From the NCBI GenBank assembly GCA_905339405.1, contig CAJPGC010000013.1:1-55472 (forward strand): a stretch of 55,472 nucleotides of DNA, read 5' to 3'. The position numbers were made by a program, and so were the translations under genes. This stretch comes from an uncultured bacterium (lineage in GTDB: Bacteria > Desulfobacterota > GWC2-55-46). Positions 40,394-48,172 of the stretch are shown here, in pieces. The notes under the pieces are model-generated. The model saw only the letters and a program-made list of their open reading frames with translations, searched no databases and was not told the DNA's origin. Numbering within the stretch: the stretch's first letter is position 1; every line of letters begins with the position of its first letter.

Positions 40394-42268
40394 ATGAAAG
40401 GCATTCCGGCAGGCTCTTATGAGTATGACGAGGGGCTTTTGATCGGCGCGCGGGTCCTCTCCGGCGGCGTGTTTTTCCGGGTATGGGCGCCGGGGGCGTC
40501 CAAGGTCGAATCAGTGGTCGAGGGCAGGGGAGTCTACAGCCTCTCGCCCGAGGGCAGGGGTTATTTTTCAGGTTTCGCGCCAGGCTTAACGCATGGCGAC
40601 TTCTACCGGTACAGGCTCGACGGCACCGTATCGCTTGCAGACCCGGCCTCGCGTTTTCAGCCCGAGGGGCCTGAAGGGCCCTCTGAAGCCATAGACCCGG
40701 AGCTGTTCGCCTGGACCGACTTCGACTGGACGGGCGTGGACTTGAAAGGGCAGGTCATATACGAGATGCACGTTGGCACATTTACAAAAGAGGGTACATG
40801 GGAGGCTGCCAATCGATTCCTTTGGGAGTTAAAGGACCTGGGCGTCACCTTGATAGAGCTCATGCCGGTGGCCGACTTTCCGGGCAGGTTCGGCTGGGGT
40901 TACGACGGGGTCTGCCTGTACGCGCCGACGAGGCTTTACGGCAGGCCCGAGGGCCTCAGGGCCTTCGTGAACACGGCACACTGCCTGGGGCTCGGGGTCA
41001 TATTGGACGTCGTCTATAATCATACCGGCCCGCAGGGCTGCGCACTTTCCAGCTTCTCGAATAATTATTTTACCGACAGATACGAGAACGAATGGGGCAA
41101 GGCCGTGAACTTCGACGGCGAGGGCTCGGGGCCGGTCAGGGATTTTTTCGTCGAGAACGCGAGGTACTGGATAAGGGAGTTCCACATGGACGGCCTCAGG
41201 CTCGACGCCACCCAGATGATATTCGACGCTTCGCCGACGCATATCGTAACGGAGATCACGGCGGCCGTAAAAGCCGCGGCAGGTGAGCGGCGCGTCTTAG
41301 TCATCGCAGAGAACGAGCCGCAGGATGCGAAGCTTATCGCTCCGGCTGAAAAGGGCGGCTCCGGCGTCGACGCTCTCTGGAACGACGACTTCCATCACAG
41401 CGCCCACGTTGCCATGACCGGGCGTCGTGAGGCCTATTACGTCGATTACAACGGCAAGCCCCAGGAACTGCTCTCGTCAATAAAGCGAGGCTTCATCTAC
41501 CAGGGGCAGCGCTCGATCTGGCAGGGAAAAGCAAGGGGGACACCGAGCCTTAATGTCCCTTCCATGAAGTTCGTGAATTACCTCCAGAACCATGACCAGG
41601 TGGCCAACTCGGCCGCCGGGCTGAGGGCGCACCTGCTCACGAGCCCGGGAAGGCTGAGGGCTCTGACGGCCCTCCTGCTGCTCGCGCCTTCAACGCCCTT
41701 GATCTTCCAGGGGCAGGAGTTCGCCTCAAATAGCCCTTTCTTGTACTTTTGCGACCTCGAAAAAGGGCTGATGGAAAAGGTGCGCGCCGGTAGAATGGGT
41801 TTTCTCCGGCAGTTCGAGTCAATAGCTGGCATGGAGCCTGACCAATGGCTGCCCGACCCTGCTGAGCCAGCCACTTTCCAAAAATGCAAGCTCGACGAAT
41901 CAGAGAGGCTTGCCAACAGGGCCGCGTACGTTCTTCACAGGGACCTCCTTGAGATAAGGCGCCGGGACGCAGTCATACGGGAGCAGGAAGGCGGGCTCGA
42001 CGGCGCGGTAATCGGGCCTGAAGCTTTCGCGCTCCGTTTTTTCGGCGGCGATGAGGACAGGCTCCTCATAGTAAACCTCGGGGCCGACCTTTCTCTTGCG
42101 CCCTGTCCAGAGCCGCTCCTGGCACCGCAATCAGGAAAATTCTGGAAGATAATGTGGTCGAGCGAGCACCCGAAATACGGTGGTACAGGCGTGAGGCCGC
42201 TGGATGAAGCGGAGCTGTCAATGCCGGGGCACTCGGCCCTTTTGCTGTCGCCTTTTGAACACACATAG
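40394..42268 (+). CDS. treZ: Malto-oligosyltrehalose trehalohydrolase
   Basis: This 624-residue GH13 enzyme releases trehalose from maltooligosyl trehalose, the second step of the TreY-TreZ route. An N-terminal beta domain (about 1-105) leads into the (beta/alpha)8 barrel with the GH13 regions DVVYNHTGP, DGLRLDATQ (nucleophile Asp), VIAENEPQDAKL (acid Glu) and QNHDQVAN. A small C-terminal beta domain ends it. TreY is not in the window. GAGGGGG precedes the ATG. It is followed, after repeat-type hairpins, by a debranching enzyme, so the pair probably acts on glycogen-derived glucans. Confidence 0.92.
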   Translation: MKGIPAGSYEYDEGLLIGARVLSGGVFFRVWAPGASKVESVVEGRGVYSLSPEGRGYFSGFAPGLTHGDFYRYRLDGTVSLADPASRFQPEGPEGPSEAIDPELFAWTDFDWTGVDLKGQVIYEMHVGTFTKEGTWEAANRFLWELKDLGVTLIELMPVADFPGRFGWGYDGVCLYAPTRLYGRPEGLRAFVNTAHCLGLGVILDVVYNHTGPQGCALSSFSNNYFTDRYENEWGKAVNFDGEGSGPVRDFFVENARYWIREFHMDGLRLDATQMIFDASPTHIVTEITAAVKAAAGERRVLVIAENEPQDAKLIAPAEKGGSGVDALWNDDFHHSAHVAMTGRREAYYVDYNGKPQELLSSIKRGFIYQGQRSIWQGKARGTPSLNVPSMKFVNYLQNHDQVANSAAGLRAHLLTSPGRLRALTALLLLAPSTPLIFQGQEFASNSPFLYFCDLEKGLMEKVRAGRMGFLRQFESIAGMEPDQWLPDPAEPATFQKCKLDESERLANRAAYVLHRDLLEIRRRDAVIREQEGGLDGAVIGPEAFALRFFGGDEDRLLIVNLGADLSLAPCPEPLLAPQSGKFWKIMWSSEHPKYGGTGVRPLDEAELSMPGHSALLLSPFEHT

Positions 42269-42279
42269 CGAGCGCAATC

Positions 42280-42364
42280 CCCGCAGCTTGCTGCGGGTCA
42301 AGCGAGCGAACAGTAAATCGAAAATCCCTTATGTGTCGAAGATCCCCCGCGGCTTGCCGCGGGG
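42280..42364. repeat. Two REP-like hairpins between treZ and the debranching enzyme
   Basis: CCCGCAGC/GCTGCGGG (42280-42297) and CCCCGCGGC/GCCGCGGGG (42345-42364) are very similar perfect stems with TT loops, set in related flanks (CAAGCGAGCG; TCGAAGATC..GGAGATTC). They look like repetitive extragenic palindromes and can also act as terminators or processing sites. Confidence 0.75.
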
Positions 42365-42400
42365 AGATTCAAAGAGCGGACTAAAGCACCAGGAGGGAAG

Positions 42401-44440
42401 ATGGCTGAAAGGGTCATAACCTGGCATGAGATAAAGCCCGGAGAAGAGGAGCCGTTCACGTCCAGGGAATGGCTCGTGACGAACGGCATAGGAGGCTATG
42501 CCAGCGGCACGCTCTCCGGGGTCATGACGAGGAGGTATCACGGCCTCCTCATTGCCGCCATGCCGGTGCCCCTCGGGCGCATAGTCATGCTGAGCCAGCT
42601 CTCCGAGCAGGCAAGGCTCCCGAACGGCAACCTCATAAGGCTTTTCGACGCCGAGCGCCTGGACGTGCCTCCGCATTTCTCCTCAGTGAGGCACATGGTC
42701 GAGTTCAGGCTGCATGACGGCCTTCCTGTCTGGCGTTACAGGGTCGGCCACTTCACCCTCGAAAAGGAGATATTGCTCCCGTACAGGCAGAACACGGTCC
42801 AGGTGAGGTACAGGATAATCGAAGGCGAGGGGGCGTTGAGACTCAAGCTCCTGCCATCCATGAACTTCAGGAGGCACGACGAGCCCGTTGGCACGCCGCT
42901 CGGCAGGCCGTTCGCCATAAACGCTTTCGAGGGCAGGTACGAGTTCTCTCAGCTCAAGGACATGCCTTCGCTGAGGACGTTCATGCACGGCGCCCGGTCG
43001 GCCTTCACGATAGAAGAGCGGGTCATACCGGAGATAGTCTACAGCCAGGAGGAGTGCAGGGGATATGAATGCCTCGGGGACCTCTGGAGCCCCGGCTATT
43101 TCAGGGTCGACATCGAAAAAGGCATGGACGCCACCCTCGTGGCTTCGACCGAAGAATGGGAAGTGCTCCTGGCCATGGACCCGGACGAGGCCTTCGCCGC
43201 CGAGAAGGAGAGGAAGGAGCGGCTTATCTCCATTGCCCCCATCGACGCGCACGAAGGGTTTGGCGCGGAGCTGGTGCTTGCGGCAGACCAGTTCATAGTG
43301 ACCCCCGTGGGAAGGACCGAAGACGCCGCAAGGGCCAGGGCCGCGGGGGACGACATAAGGACCGTCATAGCCGGGTACCACTGGTTCACAGACTGGGGCA
43401 GGGACACGATGATAAGCCTCGAAGGTCTGACGCTCGCCACAGGCAGGAGGGCCGAGGCAGGCTATATTCTCCGCACGTTCGCGCATTACATAAGGGACGG
43501 GCTCATACCCAACCTCTTTCCCGAAGGGGGCAGGGAAGGGCTTTACCATACGGCCGACGCTACGATGTGGCTCTTCCACGCGCTCGACAGGTACCTGGAG
43601 GTCACGAACGACTATATGACGCTCAAGGTGGTCTTGCCGGGCCTCGTCGAAATAATCGACCGGCACGAATCCGGCACCAGCTTCGGCATAGGCATGGACC
43701 CAACTGACGGACTCCTTAAGCAGGGCGCGAGCGGCTATCAGCTCACGTGGATGGACGCCAAGGTCGGGGAGTGGGTGGTGACGCCGAGAAGGGGCAAGGC
43801 TGTTGAGATAAACGCCCTCTGGTACAACGCCTTGAAGCTCATGCACAGGTGGGTGGGGACCGCGATGGGTGAAAAGGAGGCGGAAAAGTACCTGGAGCTC
43901 GCCGAAAAAGCGGGAAGGTCTTTCAACGAGCGCTTCTGGAATGAAAAGACAGGACATCTTTACGACGTTATCGACGGAGAGCAGGGAGATGACGCGGCCT
44001 TGAGGCCGAATCAGCTCTTTTCAATCTCGCTGCCTAACCCGGTCCTCGACCCGGCAAAGTGGCCGAAGGTGGTTGACGCGGTGCGCGAGAAGCTCCTGAC
44101 GCCGCTCGGCCTGCGCACCTTGAGCCAGGAGCACAAGGAGTACAAGATGAGGTACGCCGGGGACCTCCGCTCGAGGGACGCCGCTTACCACCAGGGGACC
44201 GTATGGGCGTGGCTCATGGGGCCGTTCATAGACGCGTGGTTGAAGCTCCATCCGGGTGATTACGCTGGAGCGAGGGGTTTTCTATCCGGTTTTGAGACAC
44301 ACCTCAACGAAGGATGCGTAGGCAGCATAAGCGAGGTCTTCGACGCCGAGAACCCCTTTAACCCCGGAGGCTGCGTGGCGCAGGCGTGGAGCGTGGCAGA
44401 GGTGTTGAGGTGCTGGCTCAAGACGACTCCGGGAGGCTAA
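42401..44440 (+). CDS. Glycogen debranching enzyme (amylo-alpha-1,6-glucosidase family, GH133)
   Basis: This 679-residue enzyme removes alpha-1,6 branches from glycogen-type polymers. The N-terminal domain (about 1-280) has WLVTNGIGGYASGTLSGV, and the (alpha/alpha)6 domain carries GYHWFTDWGRDTMISLEG, IPNLFPEGG, NALWYNALKL and YHQGTVWAWLMG. A C-terminal EVFDAENPFNPGGCVAQAWS is also conserved. AGGAGG precedes the ATG. The stop overlaps the stop of the convergent ybaK-type gene. GH15 at 21.5 kb and TreZ next door fit one glucan-degradation route. Confidence 0.92.
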   Translation: MAERVITWHEIKPGEEEPFTSREWLVTNGIGGYASGTLSGVMTRRYHGLLIAAMPVPLGRIVMLSQLSEQARLPNGNLIRLFDAERLDVPPHFSSVRHMVEFRLHDGLPVWRYRVGHFTLEKEILLPYRQNTVQVRYRIIEGEGALRLKLLPSMNFRRHDEPVGTPLGRPFAINAFEGRYEFSQLKDMPSLRTFMHGARSAFTIEERVIPEIVYSQEECRGYECLGDLWSPGYFRVDIEKGMDATLVASTEEWEVLLAMDPDEAFAAEKERKERLISIAPIDAHEGFGAELVLAADQFIVTPVGRTEDAARARAAGDDIRTVIAGYHWFTDWGRDTMISLEGLTLATGRRAEAGYILRTFAHYIRDGLIPNLFPEGGREGLYHTADATMWLFHALDRYLEVTNDYMTLKVVLPGLVEIIDRHESGTSFGIGMDPTDGLLKQGASGYQLTWMDAKVGEWVVTPRRGKAVEINALWYNALKLMHRWVGTAMGEKEAEKYLELAEKAGRSFNERFWNEKTGHLYDVIDGEQGDDAALRPNQLFSISLPNPVLDPAKWPKVVDAVREKLLTPLGLRTLSQEHKEYKMRYAGDLRSRDAAYHQGTVWAWLMGPFIDAWLKLHPGDYAGARGFLSGFETHLNEGCVGSISEVFDAENPFNPGGCVAQAWSVAEVLRCWLKTTPGG

Positions 44441-44907
44441 ATGCGCCTGCTGAAGTCGGCTATCTTCGGTTTCACGAGCTCCTCGTAATCCCTGTAGCTC
44501 ATCTCGATGGCTTCGTAATGGCTGCCAGCGTTGAAGAATATCTCGTCGTCGTGGGTAAGGGAAGCGTCCACCACTGTGTCGACGTTGTAGAGGTTCCCGA
44601 ACGGCGGCTCAGCCCCTGTTTCGCAGTCCGGGAAAAGGACGCTGAACTCTTCCTCTGAGGCGAGCCTCACGTCCCTGTTGCCTAGGAAGTCCTTGAGCTT
44701 CTGGAAATCTATCCTGCCGCTGGCCGGAAGGACCGTCATGACGAAGCTGCCGTCCGTCTTGACCATGACTGCCTTGGCGAGCTCCTGGCCCTTCACGTGC
44801 ATCGCGGCTGCCACCTCCTGCGCCGTATACGCCTCAGGGTGGATGAGGGATTTGAAGCCGACATGACGTTCCTTCAGCAGCACTTCGAGCCGTCTGGGGA
44901 TTGACAT
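44437..44907 (-). CDS. YbaK/EbsC-type aminoacyl-tRNA deacylase
   Basis: This 156-residue protein is a single YbaK/ProX-type editing domain that hydrolyses mischarged tRNA, probably in trans. It shows HPEAYTAQEVAAAMHVKGQELAKAV, with the catalytic-site Lys in LAKAVM, and GAEPPFGN. Members differ in which tRNA they edit, so specificity is open. ATG 44907 follows AGGAGG; a longer frame reaches 44994 but has no site. Several AT-rich inverted repeats lie upstream. Confidence 0.85.
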   Translation of the reverse strand: MSIPRRLEVLLKERHVGFKSLIHPEAYTAQEVAAAMHVKGQELAKAVMVKTDGSFVMTVLPASGRIDFQKLKDFLGNRDVRLASEEEFSVLFPDCETGAEPPFGNLYNVDTVVDASLTHDDEIFFNAGSHYEAIEMSYRDYEELVKPKIADFSRRI

Positions 44908-44935
44908 GGCCTCCTCCTTTCCTTCTTGGGATGAC

Positions 44936-45053
44936 TCGGAAAAAATTGCTATTTTTTCCGATCTCTTCGTTAGGTCGGAAATAAAAATGCTCACATATTC
45001 TCTTATATGCTGCGCTTTTTATTTCCGCCCTGCCTCGACCTCGGAAAAAATAT
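44936..45053. repeat. AT-rich inverted repeats upstream of the YbaK-type gene
   Basis: TCGGAAAAAAT (44936-44946) and ATTTTTTCCGA (44951-44961) form a perfect 11-bp inverted repeat. CGGAAATAAAAA (44976-44987) and TTTTTATTTCCG (45016-45027) form a second perfect one. A third TCGGAAAAAATA occurs at 45041. The common word CGGAAA suggests multiple binding sites or stem-loops in the promoter region. Confidence 0.7.
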
Positions 45054-45138
45054 CTAATTTTAGGGCACACTATGAATTATACCGCAAAATCAGGTCATTT
45101 CCTGAAAACCGTAGGGCCTGTACCAGTACCCTGAAATG

Positions 45139-45169
45139 AAAAAAGCCCCGGAGCCGGGGGCTCCGGGGC
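45139..45169 (-). terminator. Intrinsic terminator after the DUF2249-hemerythrin gene
   Basis: GCCCCGGAGCC and GGCTCCGGGGC pair with a three-base loop; on the minus strand a run of six T follows. Confidence 0.92.
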
Positions 45170-45186
45170 AGAAGGCGAAAACGTTC

Positions 45187-45864
45187 TCAGGCGGCCTGGG
45201 CCTTTTTTATTATCTGCGCCCTTTCGGCGTCGGTTATGAAGGCGTCCGATTCAGGGTAGAGGATGTGCTCCTCTTTCATGTTGTGGTCCATGAGGATGCT
45301 TATGAGCGCGCCAGCCGCTTCGGAGGCCGTTTTCCCGTCATGGCCGGCCGTTGCCGCAAGGATCCTGTCGAGGAGCTCGTTTATCTCCTTGTGCTCCATT
45401 TTCATGACGAAGGTCGGCCCCGCGTCTATCATGCCGGTCTTCTCCTCGAAGACGGGGAAGAGTATCTCTTCTTCTATGCGTATATGTTTCCTCAGGCCCA
45501 GCACGAACTCCTTGAAGCCGCTCAATGCCTCTTCCCAGCGCTCGCCCCTCAAGGCGTCCTGGAAGCGCTCCATTATGCCGTCAAGCCGCCTGTGGTCGGT
45601 CTGGAGGTAGTCGGTTATCGTCCTGTCCGCACCGGCGGCTTCCCTCTTGGAGATGCGCACCCTCCAGACCTGCGGGCCCTGCTCCAGCGGCCACCAGTCG
45701 AATTCGCCGTCGTGCTCGGCCTGGAACTGGTACAGCAGAGGCTTGGGCTCGTGGTCGTTCACGAGCACGAACGACGTTCCCGGGTCGAGGGCGTTGAACG
45801 TTTCGAATATCTTCGAGTGCCTGTCCTTGGGCACCATCTCTCTTACGTCGAGTATCTTCCCCAT
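45187..45864 (-). CDS. DUF2249-hemerythrin fusion protein
   Basis: This 225-residue protein joins an N-terminal DUF2249 domain (about 1-78, ILDVREMVPKDRHSKIFETF and FVLVNDHEPKPLLYQF) to a C-terminal hemerythrin HHE domain. The iron ligands are in LQTDHRRLD, LRKHIRIEEEILFP, KMEHKEIN and LMDHNMKEEHILYP. Such fusions are found in anaerobes and denitrifiers and are thought to take part in NO or oxygen response, but this is not proven. AGGAGG precedes the ATG. It is the fourth hemerythrin-type gene in the window. Confidence 0.9.
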   Translation of the reverse strand: MGKILDVREMVPKDRHSKIFETFNALDPGTSFVLVNDHEPKPLLYQFQAEHDGEFDWWPLEQGPQVWRVRISKREAAGADRTITDYLQTDHRRLDGIMERFQDALRGERWEEALSGFKEFVLGLRKHIRIEEEILFPVFEEKTGMIDAGPTFVMKMEHKEINELLDRILAATAGHDGKTASEAAGALISILMDHNMKEEHILYPESDAFITDAERAQIIKKAQAA

Positions 45865-45978
45865 TTATGCCTGTTCCTCCTAAGTGTTTTAAAGCGGGCG
45901 TCCGGCACGGGCCCGGCGCATATTACATTCTTTCCCGGAAACGGCGCGAAAAAAATGACAAAAATCAGTTGCGCGGGA

Positions 45979-46746
45979 TTATCTGCCCTTGTAATACTTG
46001 AGCGCCTCAGGCAAAAAGCCCTTGAGCTCCTCGACGCGCTTCTGGTCGCTCGGGTGGGTCGAAAGGAACGGGGGAGGGGCCGCGCCCTCTTTCTTGGCGA
46101 GCATCCTCTCCCAGAACGCCACGGCCTGCCTCGGGTCGTACCCTGCCTTGGCCATGAGTATCATCCCTATCTTGTCGGCCTCGAGCTCGTGCTTTCTGCT
46201 GTACGGCAGCAGAACTCCGACCTGCGAGCCGAGCCCGTATGCCTGCATCACGCCTTCTCTCACCACGGGGCTCGTCCCGGAGATTGCCGCCATGAGCGCG
46301 ACCCCGCCTATTGAAAGGGCCTGCTGCTGGGACATCCTCTCTGAGCCGTGCCTGGCGAGCACGTGCGCAACTTCATGCCCCATGACGGCGGCGATGCCGG
46401 CTTCGTCCTGGCAAACGGGCATTATGCCCGTGTAAAAGGCGACCTTGCCGCCTGGCAGGGCAAAGGCGTTGACGTTCTTGTCGTCGATGACCGCGAACTC
46501 CCATTTGTATTCTGGCTTGTCGGCCGCGGCGGCTATCTTCCTGCCGACTTCGGAGACCATTGAGGTTATCTTTGGGTCGGCGCTCAAACGGGATTCCTGC
46601 TTGACCTCCGTAAAAAGGGTCGCGCCTATCTGCGATTCCTGCTCCTCGGAGACCATCATTATCTGTTGGCGGTCGGTATAAGGCACGGTTGCGCAGCCGT
46701 AGGTGAACAGCATAAGGGCGGAGATTATGAAAAAGAGCTTTGCCAT
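45979..46746 (-). CDS. M48-family periplasmic metalloprotease
   Basis: This 255-residue protein has an export signal ending near C18 (a weak lipobox), followed by a peptidase M48 domain with the zinc motif HEVAH (124-128), a third ligand in HELEADKIGM and the STHPSDQKRVEEL terminal motif. It resembles Loip/YcaL-type outer-membrane quality-control proteases. ATG 46746 follows AAGGGGGC; the frame is open further upstream but that extension has no signal peptide. It is the only gene between two intergenic stretches. Confidence 0.88.
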   Translation of the reverse strand: MAKLFFIISALMLFTYGCATVPYTDRQQIMMVSEEQESQIGATLFTEVKQESRLSADPKITSMVSEVGRKIAAAADKPEYKWEFAVIDDKNVNAFALPGGKVAFYTGIMPVCQDEAGIAAVMGHEVAHVLARHGSERMSQQQALSIGGVALMAAISGTSPVVREGVMQAYGLGSQVGVLLPYSRKHELEADKIGMILMAKAGYDPRQAVAFWERMLAKKEGAAPPPFLSTHPSDQKRVEELKGFLPEALKYYKGR

Positions 46747-46940
46747 TTTAAGCCCCCTTGTTTTTTTTGCATATTCAGATTTTATCCCAAAGCGAGCCGG
46801 TGTCGACAATGTATACCACATCAAGAGCTGAAAGCCCATAGCTGACGAACTTTTTTGCCGATGGCAAGGTTGCAGGCCTGCCGTGTCTCGAGATTCTCCG
46901 GGGTGTGCCGTGGAGGTAAAAATATAATAAATACAGCTAC

Positions 46941-46968
46941 TTGACAACATTTTTTTTGGCCGTAAAGT
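46941..46968 (+). promoter_or_regulatory. Candidate promoter of the HhH protein gene
   Basis: TTGACA (46941-46946) is followed after 16 bases by TAAAGT, a weak -10 element. The 46747-46940 stretch shows nothing else of note. Confidence 0.35.
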
Positions 46969-47034
46969 CTTTATAGAGGGTATCGGATACCCGTTGTACG
47001 CATTTTCCCTTTTTCGGAAAGGAGGGAGGAAGTA

Positions 47035-47238
47035 ATGGAAGGCAAATCATGTCACATCAACAGCTCGAAATTGAGCGATTTCATAAGTACCGCTGGAATA
47101 GGCGAGAACGAAGCTAAAAGGCTCGTCGACTACAGGGACGAGCACGGCCCCTTCAGGAGCCTTGACGACCTCATGAACGTCCCTGGCTTCGGTCCGGGAA
47201 CGGTCGAAAAGATAAAAAACGAGTGCGACCTCGATTGA
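47035..47238 (+). CDS. ComEA-like helix-hairpin-helix protein
   Basis: This 67-residue protein is a single HhH DNA-binding unit: two helix-hairpin-helix motifs, ISTAGIGENEAKRLVDYR and LMNVPGFGPGTVEKI. It lacks the membrane anchor of ComEA, so it is a small cytoplasmic DNA-binding protein. The start has an extended ribosome binding site (GGAGGGAGGAAG). It is flanked by a candidate promoter and a terminator. Confidence 0.8.
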   Translation: MEGKSCHINSSKLSDFISTAGIGENEAKRLVDYRDEHGPFRSLDDLMNVPGFGPGTVEKIKNECDLD

Positions 47239-47308
47239 GTCGACTGAACCGCTTCCAGCGTTTTGAAGGCGTTCGGGCGAGCGGCTGCCGCCTGGATGTC
47301 TTCAAAAC

Positions 47309-47347
47309 AAAGACCGGGCTTTTAATTTGAAAGTCCGGTCTTTTTTT
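47309..47347. terminator. Bidirectional intrinsic terminator
   Basis: AAAGACCGG and CCGGTCTTT pair, with an inner CTTT/AAAG stem, and are followed by seven T. It lies between the HhH gene and the convergent DUF2721 gene. Confidence 0.85.
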
Positions 47348-47355
47348 ATTTCGTC

Positions 47356-47856
47356 TCAGGCTGCTTTGTCCTTTTTGCCGTGCCTGGCGAGCCTTTCCAT
47401 GAGGTCCATCTCGTCGTGCAGGGCCGCAAGTCCTATTCTTGAATCGATTATTAGAAGCACGCTCGAGTAAAAAAGGAGCATGACGCCTGTAAATCCGAAA
47501 AGGACGGCGAGGAAAGCCGGGAAGCCTTGCCAGAGGCTGGACGCGCCTATGGCGACGCTTGTAGCGACGAACGCGCTTATCGAGGCGTACTGGCTCCCCA
47601 GGGCCCTTGAGAGTAGCTCCGAGCGTTTTTTCGCCCTGCTGAATTGCTTAAGGAGCATGGAGTGACGCTCTTGAGTATCCCCTGGCCTGGTCTTCTCGAA
47701 CTCTTCAAGGAGTTCGTACATGGCCCTTGCCCTCTCGAGCACCCGGCCCATCCTAGTGGCCGTGGAAAGGGTAAGAAGGGCAGAGGCGGAGATGAGCACC
47801 ACGGGGGTAATCACGGCTGAAAGGATGCTTATGGCCAGGGCTATTGAAGTCTCCAA
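47356..47856 (-). CDS. DUF2721 membrane protein
   Basis: This 166-residue inner-membrane protein has one N-terminal segment (about 5-30, ending in ISASALLTLSTATRM) and two more (about 92-112 and 117-137), with a charged loop between. This is the DUF2721 layout. Function is unknown. It starts 13 bases after a small Lys-rich gene on the same strand. Confidence 0.8.
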   Translation of the reverse strand: METSIALAISILSAVITPVVLISASALLTLSTATRMGRVLERARAMYELLEEFEKTRPGDTQERHSMLLKQFSRAKKRSELLSRALGSQYASISAFVATSVAIGASSLWQGFPAFLAVLFGFTGVMLLFYSSVLLIIDSRIGLAALHDEMDLMERLARHGKKDKAA

Positions 47857-47869
47857 GAAGCTTCTCCCA

Positions 47870-48049
47870 TCAGGCGGCTTTTTTCTTTTTTCCTGTCGGT
47901 TTCCACCCGCGCTCCACGCCTTCCAGGAGCCTTCTTTGGGCTTCGGCCTTTTCTTTCGTGGTGCCTTTGGCCTTCACTCCGCCGGGTGTTTCGACCTTGT
48001 ATTTGCCTTTTTTCTTTCCGCTGGTTATCTTCTTTACTTTCGCTGGCAT
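47870..48049 (-). CDS. Small Lys-rich conserved-type protein (59 aa)
   Basis: This 59-residue gene has a strong ribosome binding site (GGAGGGA, eight bases before ATG 48049). The product is very basic: VKKITSGKKKGKYKVETPGG, then a TTKEKAEAQRRLLEGVE helix and a GKKKKAA tail. Small proteins with a TPGG..A..TT..KA.AQ..LL.. pattern are common in bacterial genomes but have no known role; nucleic-acid binding is a guess from the charge. It is upstream of DUF2721 and may be co-transcribed. Confidence 0.7.
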   Translation of the reverse strand: MPAKVKKITSGKKKGKYKVETPGGVKAKGTTKEKAEAQRRLLEGVERGWKPTGKKKKAA

Positions 48050-48124
48050 GGGTACTTTCCCTCCATTTTTAGTCCTTTTTTGATTTTATACCAATATCCT
48101 TCAAAGCGTTTGCCACGCTGAAAT

Positions 48125-48158
48125 AAAAAAAGGCCGCCCTTTCTGGGCGGCCTTTTTT
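48125..48158 (-). terminator. Intrinsic terminator after the beta-helix gene
   Basis: AGGCCGCCC and GGGCGGCCT pair around a five-base loop, flanked by A-run and T-run, so it can work in both directions. Confidence 0.9.
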
Positions 48159-48172
48159 GAGCGGAACCGTTG

